Assembly: GCA_016110215.1 (NCBI GenBank)
Contig: JADWQD010000013.1
Coordinates: 930,001 to 994,000 of the forward strand
Source of the DNA: Capronia americana
Lineage: Eukaryota; Ascomycota; Eurotiomycetes; Chaetothyriales; Herpotrichiellaceae
DNA: 64,000 bases
Direction of reading: 5' to 3'
The notes below the pieces were generated by a model, which saw nothing but the letters and a program-made list of their open reading frames with translations, was not told the origin of the DNA and made no database searches. Numbering within the stretch: the first letter of the stretch is position 1; each line of letters begins with the position of its first letter. The translations under genes and the position numbers were made by a program. Positions 33,201-46,410 of this stretch are shown in pieces.

Positions 33201-36145
33201 ATGGCCATATCTCGTTGGGCAGGTCTTTTGCCCTCGAAATGGGCTCCATGATCCCTCTGATGGATTACAGACTGAATGCACTTGACCACAGGAACGATTC
33301 CGCCAGTATCAACATGGCCTCCGATTTCATCGCCCAATACACTACGCGGCAAGAATACCGATTCACAGGAGTGCCCGATCATCAACGAGAGAACGTATAC
33401 GTCGATGATGCGACGGGGCGGAGATCGTCGATAGGACGTGCCGCTGCTGACTCGACACCAATGCTACACGATGCCCTCCTCGATCTCCACAAACGAATAC
33501 TTCAAAAGGCACATGTGAGAACGTCCGAGGTCAAAGATGTGCTCCGGCGTGCGGCGGCGCTCCTGTGCCAGAGCAAGAAATCACAGACCGCGATTGTGCA
33601 TCTTCTGGTGAACATACCCCTAGCGATATTCACTAAAGAGTCCATTAAGCTGGGAATCTCGCTGTGGCTGGGCGTTATCCATGAGAACATCAGAATGGAG
33701 CCCAGGATTCTGACCGAGATCGCACAATCCTGGGAAAGAACCATCGATCGCGGGCAAGGCATCTTCAACCCCAGATTCAAGCACAGCGATCCCTTCTATG
33801 TCAAGGAAGAGTTTGCTCCATCCGACCGGGCGGCTCTGCAGAAAGAAGCACAGACAGCTCACAACACCATTTCACCGCATTTCAGGCTGCTCCAGTTCTT
33901 TGAGAGTCATTTCAACGCCATCAGGCTTGGAAGTGCCAATACCCAACGGACCTTCATCCGGATGCTTGAACGCACTCTTCGTGGTTTTCTTCTTATCAAT
34001 GGACATCCACTGCTGCGCGACATTCAATTCCACGTGGTTCTCTTCGCACTTCGGGTGTTCAAACTCGGCACGTGTTTTAATAAATTGTCCCAGTGGAAAC
34101 TCAAGGATCTTATCCTGTCTGTCGGTCTGCAATGGTTCGCAAAACCGCCTTATTGGACTTTCGGGGGCAATCGTCTACAACTGAAAGCCGAAATCCGTGT
34201 CATGCAAGATGTGTTGGCGCAGTTGCAGGCCAGTCGGGCACCCATCTTACCAGCATCCACGACGAGGAAAGACCCTCAACAGAAGCAGGAGCTGCTTGAA
34301 GCACTCCTCACAAGCGAAATCACACGGCTCAGCGTTTGGCTGTCACCGCTTGCACACGCCGGACACCCTGCTCAACTGGACCATCAAATCGCAGGTTTGG
34401 TCCGTGCCGCATGGGCGGAGGATCCTGCGCTCGCCATACAGCTGGTGACGCGATTCACCAATGAGCAGACTCGCCGGGACGTTCGTTTCCAGCTCCTGAA
34501 CCAGCCAGAGAAAGCCTTGCACGAAGCCAGGGCGGTCGACTTGGTGCTCGGGGACGGTCTCTCGTCAGATCTGACCTTCCAGTTGAAGTACCTGCTCTAT
34601 TGGAACCCAGTGAATCCTATCCAGGCTGTCACATACTTCATGCCTGCCTTTGGAAGCCATCCCTTCGTCCTTCAATATGCCATGAGAGCGGTCGAGAGCC
34701 ATTCCATCGACGTTACATTTTTCTACGTCCCGCAGATTGTACAAAGCTTGCGGTACGATACGCTGGGCTATGTTGAGCGCTACATCATCGAGACTGGCAA
34801 GTTCTCGCAGCTTTTCGCTCACCAGATCATCTGGAACATAAAGGCCAACGCCTACAAAGATGAAGATTCACAAATCCCAGATCCGGTCAAGCCAACACTG
34901 GACAAAGTCATGGACAGCCTGATCTCGAGTTTCTCTGGGGCAGATAAAGATTTCTTTGAGCGAGAGTTTGCGTTCTTTAGTGAGGTAACCGACATTTCGG
35001 GCAAGCTCAAGCCGTTCATCAAAAAGTCCAAACCGGAGAAGAAAGCGAAGATTGAGGAAGAGTTGCGCAGGATCAAGGTCGCCGTTGGCGTGTATCTGCC
35101 CAGTAATCCGGACGGTGTTGTGGTCGGCATTGATCGCAAATCTGGCAAACCTCTGCAATCCCATGCCAAGGCGCCATACATGGCGACCTTCCGGATCCGC
35201 AAAAAGAAAGAAACGTCAATCGAGGAGATGAACGAGTTGATCGAGTCAGCACAGCCGGATCAGACCCAGAAGACCCTTCGAAGAGGTCATAGTCGCAGGA
35301 ACACCAGCGAAATCTCCAACATCGAACTGGTTGACAGCAATCCGTCGACTTATGAGGTCTGGCAGAGTGCCATCTTCAAGGTTGGAGACGATTGTCGGCA
35401 AGACGTCCTCGCGTTGCAAATGATCGCGGCCTTCCGCGGTATTTTCAACTCCGTCGGTCTCGACGTCTACGTCTTCCCCTACCGAGTCACCGCCACCGCA
35501 CCTGGCTGCGGCGTGATCGATGTGCTTCCCAATTCGATAAGTCGAGACATGCTCGGCCGCGAAGCCGTCAACGGCCTCCACGACTATTTCATCACCAAGT
35601 ACGGCGGCGAACACTCGGTACGCTATCAAGAAGCACGATCTGAATTTGTGAAGTCGATGGCTGCATACTCTGTCATCACCTACCTGTTGCAATTCAAAGA
35701 CCGGCATAATGGAAATATCATGGTCGATGACAAGGGTCACATCTTACACATTGACTTTGGATTCTGCTTCGACATCGCCCCCGGGGGTGTGAAATTCGAG
35801 CGCGCCCCTTTCAAGTTGACGCCAGAAATGATTGCGGTGATGGGCGGTGACGATCCCGCTACGTCGCAGTCGTACCGCTGGTTCGAGGAACTTACCATCA
35901 AAGCATTCCTCGCATCTCGTCCCTATTGCGACAAGTTGAGTCACCTGGTGAGTCTGATGCTGGACTCCGGTCTGCCGTGCTTCAAACCGGAGACGATGCG
36001 AAATTTCAAGAACCGGTTTGTGCTGGAGAAGAGCGAGAGGGAGGCGGCAGAGTTTATGCTCGGGTGTATCAAGAAGAGCGCGGCGAACGTGACAACTCGG
36101 GTGTATGATGAGTTTCAGTTGATCACTAATGGGATTCCTTACTAG
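30220..36145 (+). CDS. stt4: phosphatidylinositol 4-kinase alpha, Stt4
   Basis: Phosphorylates phosphatidylinositol to PI4P at the plasma membrane. The body is a single exon, 30280-36145. The start is proposed as an 8-nt exon at 30220-30227 (ATGGACGT) followed by a 52-nt intron with a GTACGC donor, a perfect TACTAAC branch site and TTTGCAG. This yields MDVGHGGLRRLAFSKLAALSS and a total of 1957 aa, the usual size for Stt4. The long alpha-solenoid is followed by a lipid-kinase-unique region and the catalytic domain: FKVGDDCRQDVLALQM, YRVTATAPGCGVIDVLP, the catalytic loop DRHNGNIMVDD near residue 1810, HIDFGFCFDIAPGG near 1825, and MGGDDPATSQSYRWFEEL. The carboxyl end runs to NGIPY. Without the micro-exon the first ATG in frame is at 30347. 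Confidence 0.95.
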
Positions 36146-36397
36146 AATCACGGAGAGAGAGGGAACCGAAAAGACTGGCTCTACGAAGCGGTGAAAGGAG
36201 GGCAGAGCTAATTTGTACCCATATACCCGTAATCAATCTCGATAGGGAACGCGTCATGAGTTCCCCTTCATTCCGCAGTACTTGTCGCGCTTGTTATTAT
36301 TGAGGTAATTCTTAGGTCCAGATCGGACTCGCCCAGCGCGGAGGTTAAACCCATATTTCGCTCCCCGAGCCATAAGCTGAAGATGCGTTCATGGAAA

Positions 36398-36805
36398 TCA
36401 TCGCGAAACCAGCCCAATCTTCGCCAATAGGTCCAAGAGTAAATTCCACAGATACGGAAACACCTTTATTTGCTCGATCAACAACGGCGCAACGATGACG
36501 AAAATGAGCACCACTTTCGAACCAGTCAGCATCGCCGCCTATCGGCCCAGATCCAAAACAAGCAAAAAGAATTAAAAAAAATCGCGGACAAACATACCAA
36601 CTGCGGCAATTCCGACAGGGCTCTTCTTGGTCTCCTTCTTCTTGATGGCCGACTCGGGCTTGCCCATGCGCCGCTCGACGCCTTTGGCGTGTTTCTCGTT
36701 GGCACGGCGTTGGGCGGGTGTTTGGGCCTGCATCTATCAGTCAGAACCTGGACTATCACGATGAGAAGAGAAGGGAAGGGAAGCAAAGGGAACGTAACGC
36801 ACCAT
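36398..36805 (-). CDS. ysy6: RAMP4/Ysy6-like ribosome-associated ER membrane protein
   Basis: Small tail-anchored protein that protects or stabilises membrane proteins at the Sec61 translocon. Proposed exons on the minus strand are 36805-36803 (the start codon alone), 36727-36598 and 36513-36398, giving 82 aa. The middle exon encodes AQTPAQRRANEKHAKGVERR and MGKPESAIKKKETKKSPVGI, the unmistakable family block. The last exon supplies the hydrophobic anchor (VVLIFVIVAPLLIEQI). The first intron uses ATG|GTGCGT and a CTGAC branch site; the second uses GTATGT and ends GAAAG. The 3' exon is less certain than the middle one, since the tail extends about 20 residues beyond the usual end. It lies 252 bp from the end of stt4, convergent. 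Confidence 0.8.
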
Positions 36806-38017
36806 GGCTGTGGAGGATGGGTGATATGATAGTATGAGAACGGGACAGTATTCGAAGTGCAGTGATGGAGACGTTTCTGGTTGTAGAGGTTGACTTTTCT
36901 CCCAGGTTGATCAAGAGATTTAATCCCCTTTGGATTCTGGCTTTGGTATTTTGAGAACTAATGTTTGTTTAGAGACGGAGACGGAAGATGTTGCCAGATA
37001 ATCGTTCAACTCTAACCCCCTTTCGCGAGTTCGACAGAGTGGCTTGATGCCAAGATGATGGTACGGGCGAGTAAAAGAGCACTCACTGCTCCATGCACAC
37101 GTGTGTTCGCTTACTCGCCCGTAGGATACGCGGGCCGACACGAAGTCACGTGGCGGCGCAACTTTTCTCGACCAGTCGCGTGCTTCCCTCTCAGACCTCT
37201 TCCTCGATCACAACATCACTTCCACACCCAGCATTACTGACATTGAAGTTTATCTTCACACAGATACTCCGTACACCTCCGGACTGTTCACTCGAGCTTG
37301 GCGAAATATTTCCCTTCCAGTGGCGTGGAAAGCCACTGCCAGATGTAGACCTCACCAGAGACAACCAGGATCATCATGCATAGCTTCAACACCATTTCAA
37401 CTTGTGTTGCACTCTGCCTTCACCTATCTATTGCTGCCTGTGAAATTATTGACCCGTTCCCGCCAGCAGCTTTGCAAGGAGTCTGTCGCCATACTTCATG
37501 AGGAAGGCAACAACGTCAAGCTTAGTTTGCGATATTCATACTTTACAGGCTGGTAATGCTTTCGCACGAGAACGGAGCAATTAACCAGGGACAGCTCCGG
37601 TTTCCTAGGAAGTGGAGTCTCTTATCCCAATTGCCTTTTTGAATTATTCACAGACGGAACTAAAGAAAGCTCTCCCTTTGGTTACACTTCATCTTGCTTA
37701 GGTGCTTGCTCATACAATAGAGCGTTGCCACCCCCGTGCATTCGACAGTCATCGAGCTCTGTCGAAGCGTCAAGAAATACAGTTTTCTCCAGTCTTTGAA
37801 CCATACGAAGCCATCTTGCTCAACTCATTTTACAAATACTACGGTTGAAAGCTGGAGACCCCGTTTATTTTGAACAACACAACGGCGTAGCCATGGGGAG
37901 TGCGCTCCGAATGACGTGCAACACCCATTAATGAGCCTGGCTTCTTTGTCGCTACAGGTAACTTGTCGCTTTTACCATTCCCACCCTTGGCAGTGAAGAT
38001 GGTAATAGAGGCGCAAA
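36806..38017. other. intergenic region, no gene seen
   Basis: 1.2 kb between divergent genes. Short frames only. Its left end is the RAMP4 promoter and its right end the promoter of the poly-Glu protein. Confidence 0.5.
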
Positions 38018-39620
38018 ATGTCGCTGCCTCACAATTTGGCCATTTCTGCGGCTTCAACCATCCCAGAAGTTCTCGAAGACCGTCCGGCTTCTCTGCACTT
38101 GATATTCTCTTGCTACCAACATACAGACATGGCTAGGCGTGGAATTTCTATTTCCTACCCAAAGCAGGGCGGCGATGCGAGCACATCTGGCAACGCCCAC
38201 GGCCACGAGGATGCTCCCAGCGTCAGGCCTCGAAAGACTCTGAAGAAGAGCATTGTTGCGCCGAAGGATAATGATCCGCTAGGCCCGGTGCGCCGCAAGA
38301 GAAAGGCATCTGTCTCAGAGCCACCACTTACACTTGATAACCCCGAAGACGCAGAGATCTACCCAGCAAAGCCGCCAGCGAAACGTCAGGCAAGATCTGA
38401 TATTCGACCCAAAAATGGACAGCTATCAACGGCACTGACTCCACCACCTGAAGCAATCGAAGACCAGCCAGGCTTCGCCGGTTCCATCTACGACGAGAAG
38501 CCATATCGTACCTCTCGTTTGCTTCCACCTGCGGACACATCTCTAGCAGACAGTCGACAACACATTCAAGAATACAATGCAGGATTCAATAACGAGCCAA
38601 GCACATCGACAAATTCAGCAGCCGGTAACGCGATTGTTAGAGCCAAATCTCCCCAGACCCCGTCCAGCAGCGCCACAAGTGGACCTAGGACACAGGAAGA
38701 TGCCAGAATGGGGGAGCCATTGTCCAAAGCTCATCTTCGTCCAGTTCTACGTTTCATCAGCGACCAGAGAGCCCTGGAACACTCTGCGCAGGTCTGGACT
38801 ACTGGCAAGAGCAGCGCATCAATAACGGAGAACGGAGATTTGGTCATCAAGTACAGACATCAAATTGGTCTGCCTGGGTAAGCTCCTTATCATCTATTAG
38901 GTCAAGACTGCAATAGTAACATGAATCTGAAGTAATCCACACCCAGCCATATTTCACATCTGCCTGCCAAGCGCTGAGAATGGTAGCTGGAACAGCTTTG
39001 GCATCAATGCCGAGATTCTCTCACAGTGCTCCTACCTGATCAACCAGATAGTCAAGCAGTTTGGCTTTGTCGCCCTGGAGGACGGCTACATCCACCTCAG
39101 CAAGGTGTCGGAAGATGTTCTGGAAGCATGCCTTTCCTACCTAGAGGGCGGCGAGCTTTTGATCAAACTTCCTGCACCGCCGTTGTCGGACGAGTTTAAG
39201 AGGACGCTCCTCGAATACACCCACGTCGCACATGTCTTCAATGTCCCGATCCTGATGAAGGCCGCGATGCACGCCTTTTGTACAGCGTACCACCGCCGCG
39301 CGAAGGACTTTGCAGTCAACGAGGCGATGCGGAGGTTACTCGTTGAGGCCACGTTTGAAGGCAACCCCGTCAGACGATACCTTGCTTCCACGGCTTCCGA
39401 ATGTATCATCCCCGGCATGATTTGCAGGAACGGTCTTCCCTTCGAAAAGGCAGACATCGACCGAGTTTGCACCATCGAGTACGATCAATGGCACCGCATG
39501 TGGAGTGGTGAGGGCAAGAAGTTCCCGAGGTACCCTTTGTCAGAAAAATTCGTGCAGCAGCAGCAGGAGGAGGAGGAGGAGGAGGAGGAGGAGGAGGAGG
39601 AGGAGGAGTCCCTGAAATAG
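38018..39620 (+). CDS. hypothetical protein with nuclear-type signals and poly-Glu tail
   Basis: Not recognised as a named family. The first exon encodes about 285 disordered residues with basic clusters (VRRKRKASVSEP, PPAKRQARSD), then a folded-looking start GDLVIKYRHQI. The second exon encodes a helical domain (AEILSQCSYLINQIVKQFGF, LSKVSEDVLEACLSYLEGGE, EYTHVAHVFNVPILMKAAMH) whose helical layout recalls BTB-like fungal proteins, and ends in about 15 Glu residues. The splice junction is ambiguous: a canonical GTAAGC donor at 38878 with an acceptor at 38971 gives 502 aa, whereas a weak GTCTGC donor at 38868 with the strong CACCCAG acceptor at 38946 gives 507 aa. The start could also be the ATG at 38129. 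Confidence 0.65.
39553..39608 (+). repeat. CAG/GAG trinucleotide repeat encoding Gln-Glu tract
   Basis: Four CAG codons are followed by about 14 uninterrupted GAG codons inside the carboxyl end of the preceding gene. Perfect purity at the DNA level suggests recent slippage. Confidence 0.9.
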
Positions 39621-40083
39621 CAGACCAGCTCGATGGACGAGGTCTGTTGGCGCGCGCTGTGTAGCAACATGTCGGTCGTGTCGAAGCAAGACGTAACAAC
39701 ACCTTACCATCAATGGCGTGTGGGCATGCAAGCATTAATAGTCTCAGTGGCTGTCCATCAAGACCAGCTAATCATACTGTACATGATTAGAATGAACCGA
39801 CCAGGGAGGGAAGGGGGAGACTGCATATTTCAGAGCTCCTGTACGAGGTACTTCCGGCTCAATCTATGTAACTGCAACGAGAGAACACCAACCATCTTCA
39901 GTCTCTGGGCTGCTCGCTCTTCTCTTCCTGTTCCTCCGCAACGCATCGCCACCTCTTGAATGACCGAATAGCACGCAATATACTACATTTATGGCCCGAA
40001 ATGTACAGTACCTGTACTATGTACCTATATGCACAGAACTTGCGCGAGACCATCTACGTAAGTATCCTACCTAGGTACTAATA
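39621..40083. other. left flank of the transposon island
   Basis: 3' flank of the poly-Glu protein gene. It has normal base composition up to the TA target site at 40082-40083. Nothing else recognised. Confidence 0.5.
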
Positions 40084-40123
40084 GGAGAGTTCCCTGTCAC
40101 GTGCACGCTACCACACAATGCAC
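40084..40123 (+). repeat. left terminal inverted repeat, 40 bp
   Basis: Begins GGAGAGTTCCCTGTCACG and ends ACACAATGCAC. It is the exact reverse complement of 53888-53927, with no mismatch over 40 bp although the interior is heavily mutated. Confidence 0.97.
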
Positions 40124-40174
40124 ACATTCGAATATTTCGCACACAACACTTCAAAATTTATTTAATTAACAACC

Positions 40175-40641
40175 ATGGGGTCAATCGAGGACGTAATTGC
40201 TGATCTGGCATCGCAAGAGGCCCCGAATATTGCTGCGACAGCTAAAGAACACGGAGTCGATCGTTCGACCCTCTCACGGCGCTGGAGAGGCGAAACCTCT
40301 AGTCGATAAGAGTATTTCGACTCGGTGGTATTACTCACTAAATAATAATAGAAGAACCTTATTATCTATATTAATAAGCTTACTAAGAGAGGTATTTCTT
40401 TAACTAATATAATAGTTTATAACTTTATATAAGATATCTACTAAAAAAGGCCCGGAAAGAACTAGGTATACCGGTTTATTTAGACTAATAAGAATATACT
40501 AGTATCTAGGTATTTAACTAGCGCTGATTTAAACCGTAAAAAGATAGATAATATATAATAGTATCGCCTTTATTTTAAGCTAGTTAGAGCTTTATTATTA
40601 TACTTATTTAATACTTATATATTATAGATAACTACTAAGAT
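40175..40641 (+). pseudogene. Fot1/pogo transposase, amino-terminal piece
   Basis: ATG at 40175 opens 44 intact codons that include SIEDVIADLASQEAPNIAAT and HGVDRSTLSRRWRGE, the HTH_psq DNA-binding motif of fungal pogo-like transposases. Then TAA at 40307 ends the frame. Beyond this the same frame still shows family residues (YINKLTKRGI, KRPGKN, RKKIDN) between several stop codons. It is broken at 40641 by the first retrotransposon. The abrupt change from clean to mutated sequence near 40310 is notable. Confidence 0.88.
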
Positions 40642-41005
40642 TATAACGGTACGTTATACTAATAGGATAAAGGTAGGGTATACGCTGTATAACAATATAG
40701 ATTACTTAATACGAAGAGACTAAACTAGAGAGAGAAGGAAAATATCTAAAAGGGACGGTCGCGCCTGGCCTTAGATAAAGGTATGCCTCTACTAAGGGTT
40801 CTGGTATGCGCGCGCACCGCTAAGGATCCCAGTCACGTGCAGCTAATTATATATGGCCGTGTAATTTATACGGGTATATTACTTAATTAGGATAAGGCTT
40901 AGTAAAGCCCGATTTCTAATCTAGCAGCTGTCGCTATAATAACCTTCCTCTATATCTATACCAGTCTAGCTACTCTATATACCGGGCACGTCTCGTTCTA
41001 TAATA
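40642..41005 (-). repeat. LTR of copy A (3' LTR in element orientation)
   Basis: 364 bp. Relatively well preserved: it keeps GC-rich segments such as GTATGCGCGCGCACCG that are mutated in the inner LTRs. Confidence 0.92.
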
Positions 41006-44000
41006 TTACCCCCCCCTCTAAGGAAGCCTATCCTTAGGCTTTATCGTCGTTAGTATAATCTAGCGCGTCTTCATTATTCTCCTAATAGTAAATCCACTCT
41101 TATAATCGTTTCGGGGGGCCTAGTTATTAAGGGTAACTATTGTAATAGTCTCGGATCTTATATAGTGCGTTCTTAAAGTCGGAGGCCGGGTACTACTCTA
41201 GATCCTTATCCTAGCCTAGCCACTAAACTTAATATTATAACCTACCGCGATACTTCTATATAGCTAAGACTTCCTTAACTTCTTATTTATTTTCACCGTT
41301 TACCTTAATTAGCGGCGGAGGATTATTAACCTATCCCGGAAGGGGGTCTTCTACGGCCTTATATAAACAGTCCGGAGAGAGGACCGGGTGGATCTTTATT
41401 AAATCCGGTAGGTCTAGCTTAAAAGAGTTACTGACCTTCTCTAGTATTTAGAAAGGGCCAGCTATCTAGTGCGCTAGTTTTCAGCTTAGTTAATCTGTTC
41501 TCTAGTTCTTAGTAGACACCTATACTAGGTCTCCTTCCGTAAAATTAACTTCCCGGCGATACTTATCGGCTTATTATTATTACTATACTTATATACTTAA
41601 TATAGTAGTATAAGCGGATTACTAAGCGTCTTATATTCTCTCTATATACTTTCGGGCTTCTTCTTAGCTAAGTCTTTTCTATACTATAGCCGGCTCACTT
41701 AGCTAGTTTTAATTAAAAAATATATAAGGCTTATACCTATTTTTAAAATAGAAAGGGCTTATCTTAATTAAATTATATAGTAGTAGTGCTTATATAAAGT
41801 CTATAATTAAGAGAAGATTAGACTAGTTATCTTAATAATAGTTAATAAATAAATAAAGTTATTAATCTAAATACTAGTTTATAATCTTTATTTAGCTGTT
41901 TATCTAGAGGTAGAAAGCGGTAAATAATTTTAACTTTATATCTAAAATATAGTAGAACTCTATTTAGAATATTAAAATAAATTATAGTCCTTAATTAAAT
42001 ATAATAGTATCTAGAGGTTTATAGTTATAGTATATATATATAATAAATAGTTATACTATATTCTTTATAGTTATAGTTTTTAAATATAGTAAAGAGTATA
42101 TTTATTTATTTAAACGGTCTATAATTACTAAAATATTATTAAAACCCTTTATATCCTTTAAGAATAACTTAAAATCTATAAAGATATATTACTAAGAGCG
42201 GTTAGGGACGAGTAGCGACTTTAATATACCCGGAGGTAAATCTTACGGGACGGTTATATAATAATAGGTATAGTAATTTTAGATAAATTAAGTAATATTC
42301 TAAGGGAGGTTTAGCTAGTAGTATTAAGTTTATAATAGTTCTATAGTTTTATTATAACTTAAGTAAGCTATTAATATTTAGTTATAAACTTCTTTAATTA
42401 ACTTTATATATAAGTAGTCTATATTAAGGACTATTAATTAACCTTAGTATAATAATAGTCCCTATAATAATTCCTATAGGGCCTACTAATTTTACGCCTT
42501 TTAATATTCTTTCTCTAGGGTCTCGCTTTACTTATTAGCTTATAAGACCTAGTCTACTAGAAGTAATAGCTCTATATTTAATAGGGCTAGCTATAACTCC
42601 TAGTAGATCTAAGGATCTAGTATTTTAAGGCCTAGTATAACTTATATTCTCTTATTCTATATAGCTTCTTTCTAACCTTCTTATTCTTACTTACGCCGGG
42701 TTAGGGCATCTACTTTCTTATTCTAGCGACCCGGTCGGAACGTAATCTAGAAGTGGTACTAGGAGAGTGATATTACCTATTAGGCTTAATAAGCCGTTAA
42801 TTATCGCTTAGTTATAAAGTATTATAAGGCCTAATAGTTAATAAAAATTTAGAACTAGTCCGTAACGCTCTATAGTTCTAGTCGCTAATACTCTAAGGCG
42901 CTTATAATAATAAGTATCTCCTTATTATAGATATTATAGTTATATTCTATAGAGGTTATAGTCTTTAAATAGTAGGTAATAGGGTACTAGCGGTTATTAA
43001 TAGGATTTAGCTATAATAGAACCGCTACTAATACTCTATTAGAGGCGTTAGTCTTTAGTATAGTTTATTATTCCGGATAGAAGTAGTTAAGGATAAGGGC
43101 CGTTAATAATTATAACTTTAGTTCTTTAAATACCTTCTAATAGTCTTTATTAAATAGGAAGGGGTAGTCTTTCTTAGTTAGTTATATTAAGGGTTTTATA
43201 ATCCGGCTATACTAGTAAATAAATATATAATAGTAGTTATAGAAATCTAGAAATAACTAGACGCCCTTTACTATAGTAGAAACCTACTAATCTTTAATAA
43301 CTTAGATCTTTATCGGGTCTACTTTAATATCTTTTATAAAGATTATAAATCTTAGATATTAAGTCTCCTTAACGCTAAACTTACTTTTCTTAATATCGAC
43401 TTATAGTCCGGCCTTCTATAGATACTCTAGGACCTTCTTAACTTATTTAGCGTACTCTAGTTTATTCTTAAAATAGATTAGAATATTGTTAAGGTAGACT
43501 ATAATAAAATTATTTAAGAAATTAAATAGAATATTGTTTATATAACGCTAGTAGGTTATAAGCCTATTAGTTAGTCTAAATAGTAGTACTTTATACTTAT
43601 AGGCGCTATAGTAAGTCTAGAATATTATTAGTTTCTCGGAATTTAGATATATTTAAATATAGTAGAAGGTTTACTATATATTAAACTTTATAAATATATA
43701 GGCTTTTTAAAGTTATACTAGGGTCTTATTAATTAGGGATAATAAATAATAATTCTTTTTTATTATAGCGTTTAGTTTTTAATAATTAATATAAAAATAT
43801 AGCTCTTTATTTAGCTTCTTTATAAATAATATAGAGGATATATATAGTACTTAACTTAGCTTAATAAATCCCTTTAAGAGATTCTCTTTAAGGTATTTCT
43901 TAATAAGGAGTAGTTCCGGCGCACTTTTCCGGTAAAGGGGGCTATATCTAAGGGTACCTTCTCCTTCTAACTAGATCTTATAGTTATACGGCTATAGGGG

Positions 44001-46410
44001 AGGGAAAGTATTAGATTTAGTCTTTAAAAATATATCCTTAAATTCTATATACTCCTTTAGAAGTAGACGCTTAACTAGCTATTCGTCCGTTTCCTCGGCC
44101 GGGAGCTATAGTTAGTCTTTAATAATTTAATTAATCTTATAGAGGCTTATACTATAGGCGGTATTCTTTACTCTCTTAAAGTTTTAATAGAAATCTACGG
44201 CTTTAATTATAGTGATATTAACTTCTATACCGGGGGTATTAATTAGGGGTGATATAATCTTTCTTTTAGTTACTAGTTCTGGTAAAGTTTAATTAACCTT
44301 CGCTAGTTCCTATTATATAACCCTTAGCCGTCGGTAGAGGTTCTATTTATATATTTAGGGGGTTATAGTGCGTGGACTGGATTTAGTAGCCTTTACCGGT
44401 AGTACTTAGACTAGGTCCCGCCTAAAGTCCGTTTCCTATTATTATATATTACGGGGTTAGGCTTATCGCCCGCTAGCTTATTATTTATCCTCTATTATAA
44501 ATATCCGGTCGCGTTTTTTTATATCTTCTTAGTATCGGGAAAGAATAGCTATAACCTAAAGGTTTTTTTAGGGTATATATATCTCTCTTATAAAAGTTAG
44601 TTTATACTAATAGTCTTAAGGCTAGAGTAAACGCTAATTTTATATATTTAGCTAAATATTAAAATAAATAAACTATTTATAGTCGAGAATAACCTTATAA
44701 CTCCCTAAGTTTAAAATAAGTATAGGGAGGTCCTTCTATCGCCTCTTATTAACTTCTAGATATAGAGTTAATATTTTAGAGATAAGCTTATTAGGTCTTT
44801 TATTATAACCTTTTATAATATAGAGGTTTTTTAAATATATAGTAGTAATATTTAGAAATTAAAATAGGTCTTATATAAGTTTTATATTAATAAAGATAAA
44901 TCTATTTACTTTAGAATTAGCTAAGGTAAAGGTTTAAACTATATATTTATTAAATAATAATTTATATAGTATAGTAAAGTACTTTTCGCCTAATAGCTAA
45001 CTTAGATTAATAAAAGTTATATTAATATTATACTTCCCTAAGGAGGAGACTTCCCCTAGAGTTATTCTTTTCTCTATTTATTCTTTATATCCTTACCTAC
45101 TTTAATAGCCTTATTCTCCGCCTTTAAAGGGTAGTCGCGAGAGATATATCTAGGTTATTAGTAAGTAAAATAAGCGCCGGCTTAGCTTAAGGCCTATTTT
45201 ATTATATTATTATAGGTAGGTCGAGTATATAGAGTTTAGCTACCTTCTTACTCGGGTATTAAGAGCGGGGCCGGCGTTACTTAAGAGTTTAGTGCGGGAG
45301 GAGGAGTAACTTAGGTAGCCGCTATAGGAGTATACTTAGTCGCTAGTTTAGCTTTAATTTAGTCGATATATTTCTAGAGGCGGTAGAGGCCTTAGTTAAG
45401 TACTTAATAATAGTTAGTAATATTTTAGTATATAGTAAGTATTTTAAATATAGATAGGACTATAGTCTAAAGGTTAATAGTAAGCTTATTATATAGGTTA
45501 AGGTATAGGTCTTTAATAAGGATCTTTATAATACTAATAAGGTAAAGGAATTTTATATAAAAATTAGGAAAGGTCTAATTCTTTTTTATTATTAGTTATT
45601 AATATTCTTATTAAGTATTTAAGGTTTTATATAGGTTAATATAGATACTATCTAGAAAGACTAGTATCTCTATAGCGGTTATAAATAGGTTAGTAGTATT
45701 AGTACTATAATAAGCTTATAGGAAAATCTATACTTCTCTTTTTATATAGCTAAAGATATATACTATCTTAGTGCGCTCGCCTTAGTTAGTATTTATATTA
45801 AGCTTATCGAGGATTTAGGTCTTCTAGTTCTTATAGCCGGGTTCGGCCTTACTATCGGAGAGCTAGTCGAGGTCCGGGAGGTTAAAAGGTTTAGGCTATA
45901 CTAGGTTTAGTTTTAGGGTTAAGTTTTAGTTATATTTAAGGTAGTTGATAATAGCTTATTTCTATATAATTTAATTATTAAGGTCAGTAATCTATTCCTT
46001 TTAGTTAATAATCTAGACTTAGTAATCTTAAATAGTGCCTTTCTATTCTATAATAGTATTTTATCCTTAAGCTATTACTTCTAGGAGGGTTTATTTAGGT
46101 ATTACTTTAATATCTATAATAGTCTTATATCTTAGTAATTACTATAGTTATAGGGCTAAGTTAATATTACCGGCTATATATAAGTCGCGTCGGTTTATAT
46201 TAGTCGGTTTAATTTCTATATTTTATTTAGTGGTCGGTAAGATAGTATAGTTATCGGCCTTAGGTTTATTTAATTCGGTCGGTTATACTATAATTAGCGT
46301 GTTTAGTCTATAATAATATAGTTATCGGCTTTAGTTAGTTTAGGTCGGTTCGGTCGGAGTAGGATATTATAATTCCTTCCTAGAATAGTTAAGGGAAGAG
46401 TTTAGTCTAA

